From NCBI GenBank assembly GCA_035298385.1, contig DATGYC010000280.1:1-9365 (forward strand): 9,365 bases of DNA. Direction: 5' to 3'. Positions 1-7,487 of the stretch are shown here, piece by piece. The stretch is from DATGYC01 sp035298385. Its GTDB lineage: Bacteria > Bacillota > Sulfobacillia > Symbiobacteriales > Symbiobacteriaceae. Position numbers and translations under genes: made by a program. A model generated the notes under the pieces. It saw nothing but the letters and a program-made list of their open reading frames with translations, did not search any database and was not told the DNA's origin. The stretch's first letter is position 1. Every line of letters starts with the position of its first letter.

Positions 1-530
1 TGAAGCTGATGATGATCATCTCAGACAACACCGCCTCGAACATCTGCATCGAGCTAGTCGGCGCCGAGGCCATTCGACAGTCGATGGCCGAACTCGGTCT
101 GCATGGCATCAAGCTCTACAACAAGTTCTTCAAGGCTCCCCCCGGCAAGCCGATCAACGTCTGCTCCCCAGCCGATATCGGACGCCTCATGGATATGATC
201 ATCCGTAAGGAGGTCCTGACTCCGGCGCTCTGCGAGCAGATCATCGAGATGATGGGCAACGTGGTTTCGCCCTACATCCCGCGCTACCTGCCCGAGTTGA
301 TGGAGCCCGACTGGGTGGAGGACGTGCCAAACCTGAAGGTGATCGCCAAGACCGGCTGTGTCGCTGGCTGCCGCCACGAGGTGGGCGCCGTCTGGCGCAA
401 GGGTGAGGGCTACGTCATGTGCGTCATGACCCGCGGTTGCCCGGACCTGCGTGAGTGGGAGGACCATGAAGGCGTGCTGATGATTAGCAAGGTTGCCCGC
501 GCTGTTCATCGCCACTTCCTGCATAGCTAA
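1..530 (+). CDS. Class A beta-lactamase-fold serine hydrolase, C-terminal part (5' end outside window)
   Basis: The reading frame is open to the left edge (frame 3: Lys-Leu precede the first in-window Met at base 9), so the gene starts upstream and the Met codons at 9-14 are internal. Two of the three family active-site motifs are visible: SDN at bases 21-29, within MMIISDNTASN, and KTG within VIAKTGC about 110 residues later. The SxxK nucleophile motif must lie outside. The stretch NVCSPADIGRLMDMI resembles the conserved T-x-R-D helix of Beta-lactamase2-type serine hydrolases. Between SDN and that helix I find no ExxLN omega-loop motif, so the deacylating Glu166 of true class A beta-lactamases seems absent. 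A penicillin-binding or peptidase/esterase-like serine hydrolase is more likely than a resistance enzyme. The visible 173 residues contain seven cysteines, two of them just after KTG (KTGCVAGC). Export cannot be judged without the N-terminus. Transcription ends in the hairpin 9 bases after the stop. Confidence 0.8.
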   Translation, partial: KLMMIISDNTASNICIELVGAEAIRQSMAELGLHGIKLYNKFFKAPPGKPINVCSPADIGRLMDMIIRKEVLTPALCEQIIEMMGNVVSPYIPRYLPELMEPDWVEDVPNLKVIAKTGCVAGCRHEVGAVWRKGEGYVMCVMTRGCPDLREWEDHEGVLMISKVARAVHRHFLHS

Positions 531-538
531 TCATAAAG

Positions 539-576
539 GATCCCCCGCTGGGCTAACCCGGCGGGGGATCTGTTTT
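539..576 (+). terminator. Intrinsic terminator, probably bidirectional
   Basis: A 14-base-pair stem (539-552 with 557-570, one G-T wobble) closes over the loop CTAA and is followed on the plus strand by TGTTTT. It lies 9 bases after the serine hydrolase stop. Read on the minus strand, the same stem follows the MFS stop by only a few bases and is trailed by a weaker CTTTAT tract. It probably serves both converging genes, more strongly the plus-strand one. Confidence 0.85.
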
Positions 577-1897
577 AGGAGGCTGGCCCCTCAACCGGCG
601 CCCCAACGGGTAAGGGCGCCGGGGGCAGATCGACCGCATGAATCCGCCGGTTGAAGGCCTGAAGCGTCGCCCAGGCGGTCAGGAGGAGACCGAAGAGCAG
701 GATGATGAAGGCAGGATCGACCCGCCCGGCCAACCAGCCAGAGATCGCCACCATCAGGGGCGATGTCACCTGCGCGATCACCCGCCTGACGGCGAAGACC
801 CGTCCCTGCTTCTCACGAGGCGTCCGGCTCTGCCAGATCGCTTGGGAGTGGGCGTTGGCTACCGGGTTGCCAAAGCTGAAACAGAAGAGGACCCCAGCCG
901 AGAGGTAGAGCGAATGGGAGAGCCCCAGGCCGATCATCATCAGCCCACCGGCTAGGAGCGGGACGATCACGCCCCAGACGCGGCGCCCCTTCAAGCCGCC
1001 CCAACTGGCGATAAAGAGGCCGCCAGCCACACTACCGAGGGCGAAGAGGGTGTCCAGGAGGGCGAAGGCCCCTTGGAAAGTGAAGCCCCGGGCGCCCCAG
1101 TCCGTCGCCAGCGTGAACTTAGTGATCAGGGGCAGGTAGATCCCCAAGGGCGCCATCAACAGGTTGGCGCCCGCAAACATCGAGAGGAGCCAGAGGAGCT
1201 CCCGGCGCTCTAGCAGGAACTGCATGCCCACCTTTACTTCAAGCCAGAGTGAAGGTGTGGCTTTGCTGGGCTGAACCGCCGCCGGCTCGGCGCGTGGCAC
1301 AGCCAAAACGGCCAACACTACGACCGCCACCAGAAAACTGATCAGATCCAAAAGCAGCACAAAGGCGGTACTCGTCAGGGCGATCAGCCCTGCTGCAACC
1401 GCCGGTACGAGGATCGCCGACGAGGAGCCGAGTAGCTGCATCATCCCGTTGGCGCGCGGGAGGTGCGCCTCGTCGACCAGGAGTGGATAGGCCGTGTCAA
1501 AGGCGGCCCCGTGGAAGGCGGCCATCGCTGCGTGCGCCGCAATAAGCGGGAGAAGCAGGTGAATGCTGAACTGCTCCGTCCAGATCAGATAGGCCATGAG
1601 GCCAGCGACCAGTGCGGCGCCCAGATCCATCAGCAGCATGATCCGCTTCTTGTCGTACCGGTCGGCAAAGACGCCCGCAATCGGTGCGAGGGCCAGAGAC
1701 GGGATCGCAAAGGCGAGGCTGACGTACGAGAGGGTAGCAGCGAGCGCCGCCTTCTGCTCCGGGGCCGGATAGAGGTCCGTCACCAGCCAGACCGAGATGG
1801 CGAAGAAGGAGAGCGAGGAACCGAACTGAGAGAGCCCCTGGGAGGCCCACAGGCAGAGAAAGGTCCGGAAGGATGGCCGGTTTGGCTGAGGCGCCAT
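575..1897 (-). CDS. MFS exporter, DHA3 / macrolide-efflux (MefA/EntS) type
   Basis: A 440-residue integral membrane protein, a normal length for a 12-helix major facilitator. Hydrophobic segments run through the whole protein, with a charged central loop near residues 200-225. The MFS motif A loop between helices 2 and 3 is clear (GVFADRYDKKR, about residues 75-85), and the region AFHGAAFDTAYPLLVDE matches the helix 4-5 region of the DHA3 group, which includes macrolide exporters and the siderophore exporter EntS. It probably exports a small hydrophobic compound by proton antiport; the substrate cannot be read from sequence. A TTG at 1900 could extend the protein by one residue, but AGAGGTGG sits 7 bases before the ATG at 1897 and only 4 before the TTG, so ATG is preferred. 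It is a single gene, with terminators at both sides (1971-2003 from the gene upstream, 539-576 at its own end). Confidence 0.85.
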   Translation of the reverse strand: MAPQPNRPSFRTFLCLWASQGLSQFGSSLSFFAISVWLVTDLYPAPEQKAALAATLSYVSLAFAIPSLALAPIAGVFADRYDKKRIMLLMDLGAALVAGLMAYLIWTEQFSIHLLLPLIAAHAAMAAFHGAAFDTAYPLLVDEAHLPRANGMMQLLGSSSAILVPAVAAGLIALTSTAFVLLLDLISFLVAVVVLAVLAVPRAEPAAVQPSKATPSLWLEVKVGMQFLLERRELLWLLSMFAGANLLMAPLGIYLPLITKFTLATDWGARGFTFQGAFALLDTLFALGSVAGGLFIASWGGLKGRRVWGVIVPLLAGGLMMIGLGLSHSLYLSAGVLFCFSFGNPVANAHSQAIWQSRTPREKQGRVFAVRRVIAQVTSPLMVAISGWLAGRVDPAFIILLFGLLLTAWATLQAFNRRIHAVDLPPAPLPVGAPVEGPAS

Positions 1898-1902
1898 CAA
1901 GA

Positions 1903-1911
1903 CCCCACCTC
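1903..1911 (-). promoter_or_regulatory. Ribosome binding site of the MFS gene
   Basis: On the minus strand, AGAGGTGG precedes the ATG at 1897 with a 7-base spacer. This spacing decides the start in favour of ATG over the adjacent TTG at 1900. I found no convincing -35/-10 pair for this gene in the ~70 bases upstream, only weak AT-rich matches near TATCTGTTAAAA. Confidence 0.6.
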
Positions 1912-1970
1912 TTTTTAACAGATAAGTGCGACAAGTTGATGGTATTCGTGAGTGGGTCCGCTCACTCCTC

Positions 1971-2003
1971 CAAGAAAGAAGACCGCCCTCCGAAAGGGCG
2001 GTC
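1971..2003 (-). terminator. Intrinsic terminator of the M16 peptidase gene
   Basis: A perfect 9-base-pair stem, GACCGCCCT with AGGGCGGTC (1981-2003), encloses a TTCGG loop on the minus strand. It is followed by the T-rich tail TTCTTTCTT. It begins 10 bases after the M16 stop codon and so insulates the MFS gene from the peptidase transcript. Confidence 0.88.
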
Positions 2004-2012
2004 TCACTCCGT

Positions 2013-4685
2013 CTATTCAGCCACTGGGTCAGCGCCAGCGGTGATAATCGTCAGCCGATCCGGGTCCAGGTATCTGGCCGCGACCGCCTGTAGCTGTTCA
2101 GCGGTCAGGTCGTTGAGTAGGGTGACATAGCGATCGACCCAGTCGGCGCCTAAGCCGAACCGTTCCGCCTCCACCAGTCGGCCTACCAGCCGATCGGTCG
2201 ACTCCAACTGCACGGCCGGGTAGTCGGTCAGGAAGGCCTTCAGCCCCGCCAGTTCGGCAGCGGGGACCGGTTCAGCCGCCAAGAGGCCCAGTTCCCGCTT
2301 CAGTAGATCGATCGCTTCGCCGACACGGGACGGGTTGACGCCCATCGCGACCGACCAGGTCGCCGGACCCATCGCGGGGCCAAACTGGGCGTGCTGATAG
2401 TAGGAGATGCCGTACCGCTCCCGCAGATTGCGGAAGAGGCGGCTGGTCGCCGGCGTCCCGTTCCCACCAAAGATCGTGGCGAGGAGTTCCAGCGGCAGGA
2501 AGTCGGGGTGATCCCGCCCGACTAGAGGCCACCCCAGTGCGATGTCGGTCTGGCTCTTGCCAGCGATCGAGAAGTGCGCCTGGCTCGGCGCGACCAGCCC
2601 AACTGGCGGGATCATCGGGCGCCCCGCCCCACCGGTCCATCTGCCAAAGGCGCTCTCCAGGAGCCCGACGACCTGCTCTGGATCGACCGGCCCCACCACG
2701 GTAAAGATCGCCCCGTTCGGCCGGTAGTGAGCGGCATGGAAGGCGACCAGATCCGCCTGGGTGATCCTCGGTACGCTCTCCTCGGTCCCGCTGATCGGCA
2801 TCCGGTAGGGATGGCCCGCTGGGTAGAGCGCCTCGGTCAGACGACGCCGCGAGACCGCCTCCGCGGCGTTTGCCGCCTGGCGCAGGCCAACCAGGGTGCG
2901 GGAGCGCAGCCGCTCTAGTTCATCCGCCGGGAAGGTCGGCGTGAGCGTTACCTCAGCCAGGAGCTCGATCGCCTGCGGCAGTTGGTCTGCGAGTCCCTTC
3001 ACACGGAGCATCGCTGTCTCGCGGCCCGACTCGCTCGCCAGGGAGATCCCGAGCCCCTCGCTGTAGAGTGCGAGTTCATCCCCGCTGCGCGCTGCGGTGC
3101 CGCGGACCAAGAGTTGGGCGGTCAGGGCCGCTAGCCCTGGCAGGTCACCATCATGGACCGCCCCACCTTCCAGTGTCAGCCGGACCAAGACCGAGGGAAG
3201 CGACTCAGCCTGGTAGACCAAGAGCGTCGCCCCGTTTGTCAGCGTGCGTCGATGGAAGCGAGTGACGTCCAGGAGCGTCTTGCGGGTCGGTGCAGCGGGC
3301 GCCCGATCAACCGCGACTGGCTGCGTCACGGTGATCCTCTCCCGCTCGGCCTCGGGCAACTGAAACTGAGGTGTCTTCACGCCCTCAGCCGGAACGGGGG
3401 GCTGATAGGACTCAGACGGCTCGGTCGCACTCGCATCCGGCAGGAACCTGGCGGTCGTCCGTTTGGCCGGAACCAGATAGCGCTGGGCGACGCGCTGCAC
3501 ATCCGCGGGGGTGACCGCTGCCAGGCGGCTGAACATCTCATCGAAGGATGCCACACCCTCCGACATGGCCGTGGCGCCTAGGAGGCGCGCCTGACCCGGA
3601 ATCGACTCCAGGGTGAAGCCGAGCGTCGTCTGTGCGATCCGCTGGGCACGGGCGAACTCCGCTGGCGAGACTTGGTCCTGCTGCAGGCGTTCGATCTCGG
3701 TCCACAGGGCCGACTCCAGGGCCTCCAGCGTCGTCTCCGGGGTGGGCGCCCCGCTCAACATGAAGAGTCCGCCATGCTGTAGCCCCCAGATCGAGGCGGA
3801 GACCCCAGTCCCGAGTCCCTTCGCCGTGATCTGCCGGTAGAGCCGGGAGGAGCGGCCAAAGCCGCCACCCTGGGCCGAGAGGATGGTCGAGAGCACCTGC
3901 AGGGCTTCCATGTCCGGATGGTTGGCCGGGGGGAGCTTGTAGCCAGCGAGGAGCTTCGCGGTCGGGCCGGGGCGCCGGACCTCGAGCCGTCGCTCGGCGT
4001 TCTGCTCCGCCTCCTGGGCGGTGAGGGGCGGAACGGGGGCGCCCGGCGCAATCTGCCCGAAGTGGCGCTCAGCCAAGCGAAGCAGCTCCGCCGTCTCAAA
4101 GTCGCCTACGACGACCAGCGTGGCGTTCTGCGGGCAGTAGTAGCGACGGTAGTGTGCGGTCAGCGCCTCTGCGGTCACGGCCTTGATATCTGCCTTGTGC
4201 CCCAGGACCGTGTGGCGATAAGGGAAGGTCTGATAGGCGTTCTCCATCAGGGCAGAGAGCAGCCAGTAGTCCGGCCGATTCTCGCTCCCTTCCTTCTCCG
4301 CGACGATGATCCCGCGCTCGCGCATCGTCAGGGCCGCGTCGAACGAGAGGTTCGCCATCCGATCCGCCTCAAGCTCAAGTCCGTACTCGAGATGGCGGCT
4401 AGGCAGAACCTCATAGTAGGCGGTGTAGTCGTAGGAGGTGAAGGCGTTCCAGACGCCGCCCCGCTCCTTGACCCCCTCCTCCACCGCCCCAAGCGGGAAG
4501 GCCGGGGTCCCCTTGAAGAGCATATGCTCAAGAAAATGGGAGAGGCCGGTCTGCCCCGGCCCCTCATTGCGGCTACCTACCCCGTACCAGACCATGACAG
4601 AGACGACCGGGGCGTGATGCGCCTCCCGGGTCAGAATGCGCAGGCCGTTACGGAGGAAGTGGACCCCTGTCGGTGCGATCTGCAT
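2013..4685 (-). CDS. Two-domain M16 family zinc metallopeptidase
   Basis: An 890-residue insulinase/processing-peptidase-like protein made of two M16 halves. The N-terminal half has the inverted zinc motif HFLEH (His50, catalytic Glu53, His54), with Glu130 in IIVAEKE, 75 residues after His54, as the expected third ligand. A proline- and acid-rich linker lies at about 415-470. In the C-terminal half the equivalent site is GLAALTAQLLVRGT: His, Glu and His are replaced by Ala520, Ala523 and Gln524, so it cannot bind zinc. That half keeps the Arg/Tyr pair (Arg755 and Tyr762 in LRERYGISYY) that in M16 enzymes contacts substrate from the partner domain. The expected product is a clam-shell protease digesting peptides or unfolded segments. 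No signal peptide is visible, so a cytoplasmic location is inferred. The start has AGGAGG 10 bases upstream, overlapping the stop of the small membrane protein gene, which implies cotranscription. It ends at its own terminator. Confidence 0.93.
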   Translation of the reverse strand: MQIAPTGVHFLRNGLRILTREAHHAPVVSVMVWYGVGSRNEGPGQTGLSHFLEHMLFKGTPAFPLGAVEEGVKERGGVWNAFTSYDYTAYYEVLPSRHLEYGLELEADRMANLSFDAALTMRERGIIVAEKEGSENRPDYWLLSALMENAYQTFPYRHTVLGHKADIKAVTAEALTAHYRRYYCPQNATLVVVGDFETAELLRLAERHFGQIAPGAPVPPLTAQEAEQNAERRLEVRRPGPTAKLLAGYKLPPANHPDMEALQVLSTILSAQGGGFGRSSRLYRQITAKGLGTGVSASIWGLQHGGLFMLSGAPTPETTLEALESALWTEIERLQQDQVSPAEFARAQRIAQTTLGFTLESIPGQARLLGATAMSEGVASFDEMFSRLAAVTPADVQRVAQRYLVPAKRTTARFLPDASATEPSESYQPPVPAEGVKTPQFQLPEAERERITVTQPVAVDRAPAAPTRKTLLDVTRFHRRTLTNGATLLVYQAESLPSVLVRLTLEGGAVHDGDLPGLAALTAQLLVRGTAARSGDELALYSEGLGISLASESGRETAMLRVKGLADQLPQAIELLAEVTLTPTFPADELERLRSRTLVGLRQAANAAEAVSRRRLTEALYPAGHPYRMPISGTEESVPRITQADLVAFHAAHYRPNGAIFTVVGPVDPEQVVGLLESAFGRWTGGAGRPMIPPVGLVAPSQAHFSIAGKSQTDIALGWPLVGRDHPDFLPLELLATIFGGNGTPATSRLFRNLRERYGISYYQHAQFGPAMGPATWSVAMGVNPSRVGEAIDLLKRELGLLAAEPVPAAELAGLKAFLTDYPAVQLESTDRLVGRLVEAERFGLGADWVDRYVTLLNDLTAEQLQAVAARYLDPDRLTIITAGADPVAE

Positions 4686-4695
4686 GGGTGTTCGG

Positions 4696-4703
4696 CCTCC
4701 TTA
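4696..4703 (-). promoter_or_regulatory. Overlapping stop codon and Shine-Dalgarno (TAAGGAGG)
   Basis: The TAA stop of the 71-residue gene runs directly into AGGAGG, the ribosome binding site of the M16 gene, 10 bases before its ATG. The arrangement favours translational coupling of the two genes. Confidence 0.75.
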
Positions 4704-4916
4704 CCGCTCGGAGCGTTCCCGCTCCCTGATCCGCCGGTCAGCCCGGGCAGCCGCCCAGATGACCAGGGCAATGATCCCTAGAAGCGACAATCCCCAACCC
4801 AGGGCGCCCCACACAAAGGTGTTGCCCCAGGTCTTATAGATATAGACGCCAATCGCAAGCAGGAACGTGAAAAGGATCAACCCGCCGACTAGACGGCGAA
4901 AGGTGTTCTTAAGCAT
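4701..4916 (-). CDS. Small two-helix membrane protein, function unknown
   Basis: A 71-residue protein I cannot assign to a family. It has a short basic N-terminus (MLKNTFRR), a first hydrophobic helix at about 9-27, a short loop with Lys-Thr-Trp-Gly, a second helix at about 33-57, and a very charged tail rich in Arg and Glu (ADRRIRERERSER). Both ends are probably cytoplasmic by the positive-inside rule. GGAGG stands 10 bases before the ATG, the same layout as the M16 gene that follows 15 bases after its stop, so the two look like one operon. A role as membrane tether or partner of the M16 peptidase is a guess from position only. No convincing -35/-10 promoter is seen in 4917-5017. Confidence 0.75.
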   Translation of the reverse strand: MLKNTFRRLVGGLILFTFLLAIGVYIYKTWGNTFVWGALGWGLSLLGIIALVIWAAARADRRIRERERSER

Positions 4917-5017
4917 GGGTATTCAACCTCCAAGGGAAAGAGTTCGTCGTCGGGCGGCTAGCTACCTTTTAGAGCGGGATTCCTGGTGAGCAGGTGCGGG
5001 TTAGCGTTGGCGTCCAC

Positions 5018-5051
5018 AAAAAGGAGCTGGCCCCCCAGAAGGAGGACCAGC
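5018..5051 (-). terminator. Intrinsic terminator of the subtilase gene
   Basis: On the minus strand GCTGGTCCTCC pairs with GGGGGGCCAGC across 11 base pairs (two G-T wobbles) with loop TTCT, followed by TCC and then five T residues. It lies 16 bases after the subtilase stop and separates it from the small-protein/M16 pair. Confidence 0.85.
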
Positions 5052-5067
5052 CCATCCAGCGCTCAAC

Positions 5068-7302
5068 TTACCGATCGACCATCCGTAGCGGCCCGATCCG
5101 CTTCGGGGCCGAGGCCTGGCGGGGCGCCACCGGGAGCGAGGAGGCTGACTTAGCGACCTCCACGTAGAAGGGAAGCCGCAGGGTGCCACTCGGGCCGGAG
5201 GCGACAACGAAGCCCTCGTAGGCCCCGTCCACGATCGTCTTCCCGTCCATGGTGATCGACAGGTCAAACGCCGCCATGCAGCTCGTCGTGCAGACCACCT
5301 CACCCGCTGAAAGCTCGACGGTCAGCCCGGCTGCTGCCTGGCGTACCTCGGCCTGCAACTGGAAGGAGAGACCGGCTGCGTCGCTGATCAGCGGTTGGAT
5401 CGTCAGCGCCTGCTTCACCGTCACCTTCTCACCGCCGTGGATGACCCGGCCGAAGGAGTGGGTCGGGCAGATCGGGTCGGTCGCGGTGACCAAGATCGCC
5501 TGGCAGGCCAAGGCCGCCTCAAGGCGCATCGAGCCATTCCCCTGAGCGGTTACCCCACCCTGCTTCGGCATCGTGGCCGCCGTGTTGACCAAGGCCGCCT
5601 TGATCTGCATCGGCGTCCAGGACGGATGAGCCTGACGGAGTAGTGCGACCGCACCGGTCACGTGCGGGGTTGCCATCGAGGTGCCGGAGGCTGAGAGGTA
5701 ACCGCTCTCGTCCGCCATTCCATCGCCTGCCCGGGGCGCCTTGAGGATCGTCGCTGAGTAGATGTCGACGCCGGGGGCGGTCAACTCCGGCTTGATCCAG
5801 CCATCATTGTTCGGGCCCCGGGAGGAGAACTCCGCGAGCCGGTCCGGCTGCGGGGTCAACGTCGGTGAGAGCATCACCTGACCGTAGGAGTAGCCAGCCT
5901 CCCGGTTGATCGACCGGATGAGGAACTCTCCCTCTTCCTTGGCGATCGAGACGACCGGGATCTTGGTCAGGTCTGTCCCCTCGCCAAGCGTACCGAAGAA
6001 GTTGCCCTCCCGGTTGTTGTAGATGATCAGGGCGCTCGCCCCGGCGGCCTGCGCCGCCTTCGCCTTCTCAAGGAAGGTGACGTCACCCCGCTCGCAGAGG
6101 GCGATCCGGCCCTTGGTCGTCGCCGGGAAGGAAGCAGGGTTCGCCCCACGACCGCAGTCGACGACGGCTAGGTTGATCGTCGACTGCGGCAGGGCGGTCG
6201 AACCCTCCAGCATCCGCATCTCGATCTGCCGGTTCTCCTCACCCTCCATCTGGTACTGGGCGACGAGGGCCGTGACACCGTCATCGGTGGAGGCGCCGAC
6301 CGTGATGACGTGGTGGGCGGCGCCGGGCGCCCCGATCGTCGAGGGCTCCGGCCCCTCATTGCCAGCGGCGACACAGACGACGCAGCCGGCCAGCATGGCA
6401 TTGTTGCAAGCAGCGGACTCCGGGGCGAACGGATCGCCCTGGTTGTCGCCGAGGGAGAGGTTGAGCACGTGGGCGCCCCGGCGAACCGCATCCTCGATAG
6501 CCAGGATGATCGAGGAGGCGGAACCTGAGCCGCTCGCGGTCAGGACCTTATAGCCCATCACCTTCGCCTTGGGCGCCATCCCCTCGACCGTTGCCGCGCC
6601 GCGCGGGCCGTTCGGGTAGGCCTTGGTGCCCGTGGCGATCACGGCGACGTGGGTGCCGTGGCCGAAGTTGTCGATCGGCTGCTCGCCAGTGAAGGAGGCG
6701 ACATAGGTCACCTTCTCGTTCGGCGCCTTGTCAAAGCCGCCCAGCGCCGGGTGTTTCCAGTCGACGCCGGTGTCAATGATCGCGACATTGACGCCCTCGC
6801 CCTGGACGTTCCGGCCACTCGAGTCGACGGTCTGCCAGACGGCGGGCGCCCCTGTAAACGGGACGGACTTGTCCAGGTTCAGGTAGACCCGCTCCCGGTT
6901 CAAGGTGACGGCTCGTACGCCGACCATCGCCGAGACGGTCGGGACGGCGTTCCCCGACATCTTGACGCCAATGCCGTTGAAGATATAGGTAAAGTCGTGT
7001 GGCACCGTCATGGAGACCGGACCGTTCTCGGTCTGGTAGATCATCTCCGACTGGTCTACCTGGACCTGGATTCCCTGCTGGGCCAGTTTGTCCAGGAACT
7101 CCTTATGCATGGCGTTCAGTTCCGCCGCTACATCAGCCGAATCACGCTGAGGGTTGACCTGCTTCTGGACCGCCACCGGCGCCGCCTCAAACTCCAGGAC
7201 GACCGGCATCAGGTCGTTGGTGGTCAGGTCATCCGGTGCAAAGCGACAGAGCGGCGCCGTCTGGCCCCGCTGCATGCCAGGGGCGATCGGACGATTCAGC
7301 AT
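5068..7302 (-). CDS. Subtilisin-family (S8) serine protease with PA domain
   Basis: A 744-residue subtilase. The catalytic triad is complete: Asp177 in VAIIDTGVD, His215 in FGHGTHVA, and Ser542 in SGTSMATPH, with oxyanion Asn315 in VAAGNEG. A protease-associated domain is inserted before the serine (about 370-470; VDCGRGANPASF to TKIPVVSIA), the arrangement of Vpr- and lactocepin-like enzymes. Residues about 30-150 look like an Inhibitor_I9-type prodomain (LMPVVLEFEAAP to RAVTLNRERVYL). Residues about 600-720 look like a beta-sandwich, possibly Fn3-like. There is no LPXTG or other anchor. The N-terminus, MLNRPIAPGMQRGQTAPLCR, is not a signal peptide, and an in-frame TAG 9 bases upstream (7309-7311) rules out a longer start. 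GGGAGG 9-10 bases before the ATG supports this start. Ten cysteines are present (for example 383/403 in the PA domain and 671/675). It peptidolyses protein substrates; whether inside or outside the cell is open. Confidence 0.92.
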   Translation of the reverse strand: MLNRPIAPGMQRGQTAPLCRFAPDDLTTNDLMPVVLEFEAAPVAVQKQVNPQRDSADVAAELNAMHKEFLDKLAQQGIQVQVDQSEMIYQTENGPVSMTVPHDFTYIFNGIGVKMSGNAVPTVSAMVGVRAVTLNRERVYLNLDKSVPFTGAPAVWQTVDSSGRNVQGEGVNVAIIDTGVDWKHPALGGFDKAPNEKVTYVASFTGEQPIDNFGHGTHVAVIATGTKAYPNGPRGAATVEGMAPKAKVMGYKVLTASGSGSASSIILAIEDAVRRGAHVLNLSLGDNQGDPFAPESAACNNAMLAGCVVCVAAGNEGPEPSTIGAPGAAHHVITVGASTDDGVTALVAQYQMEGEENRQIEMRMLEGSTALPQSTINLAVVDCGRGANPASFPATTKGRIALCERGDVTFLEKAKAAQAAGASALIIYNNREGNFFGTLGEGTDLTKIPVVSIAKEEGEFLIRSINREAGYSYGQVMLSPTLTPQPDRLAEFSSRGPNNDGWIKPELTAPGVDIYSATILKAPRAGDGMADESGYLSASGTSMATPHVTGAVALLRQAHPSWTPMQIKAALVNTAATMPKQGGVTAQGNGSMRLEAALACQAILVTATDPICPTHSFGRVIHGGEKVTVKQALTIQPLISDAAGLSFQLQAEVRQAAAGLTVELSAGEVVCTTSCMAAFDLSITMDGKTIVDGAYEGFVVASGPSGTLRLPFYVEVAKSASSLPVAPRQASAPKRIGPLRMVDR

Positions 7303-7351
7303 GGGGATCTACCTCCCTTAGTCAAAGAGCGATCGGGCAAGGCTTGCGTCC

Positions 7352-7381
7352 AGGATACCAGATGCTTTAACGTTCTGTCTT
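7352..7381 (-). promoter_or_regulatory. Predicted subtilase promoter
   Basis: On the minus strand a -35-like AAGACA (7376-7381, four of six to TTGACA) is 18 bases from TATCCT (7352-7357, four of six to TATAAT). A TG stands one base before the -10, making it an extended -10. Transcription would start near 7345, about 43 bases before the ATG. Confidence 0.45.
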
Positions 7382-7445
7382 ATCGATTTGTTCTATTACC
7401 TGGGAGCGAAGCCCTTCATCTGATCAGTCGGTCAGAAGTGTGAAC

Positions 7446-7463
7446 CTCCTCCTTAAGGAGGAG
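7446..7463. repeat. 18-base perfect palindrome (operator candidate)
   Basis: CTCCTCCTTAAGGAGGAG is self-complementary over all 18 bases with no spacer. It lies about 100 bases upstream of both predicted start points. A zero-loop dyad suits a homodimeric DNA-binding protein better than an RNA hairpin, and no T-run follows on either strand, so it is not a terminator. The bound protein is unknown. Confidence 0.6.
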
Positions 7464-7487
7464 TACAGGGTCAACACCAGCGTAGGC

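Noticed and set aside
54..524. A 156-codon open frame on the minus strand opposite the serine hydrolase
   Set aside because: The plus-strand frame carries SDN and KTG motifs at the right spacing. The minus frame has a His/Ala/Asp-rich composition and no motif.
3918..4781. A 287-codon open frame on the plus strand opposite the M16 gene
   Set aside because: It lies antisense to strongly conserved M16 sequence including the HFLEH motif, encodes a low-complexity Arg/Gly/Leu-rich product typical of GC-rich shadow frames, and runs across the small membrane protein gene too.
4917..5017. A promoter for the small membrane protein and M16 pair
   Set aside because: TCTAAA near 4968-4973 could be a -10, but no -35-like hexamer lies at a suitable distance, so I do not call it.
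6649..7443. A 264-codon plus-strand frame crossing the subtilase start and the intergenic region
   Set aside because: It is mostly the antisense of the subtilase N-terminal region, including the catalytic Asp, has no ribosome binding site, and its composition is that of a shadow frame.
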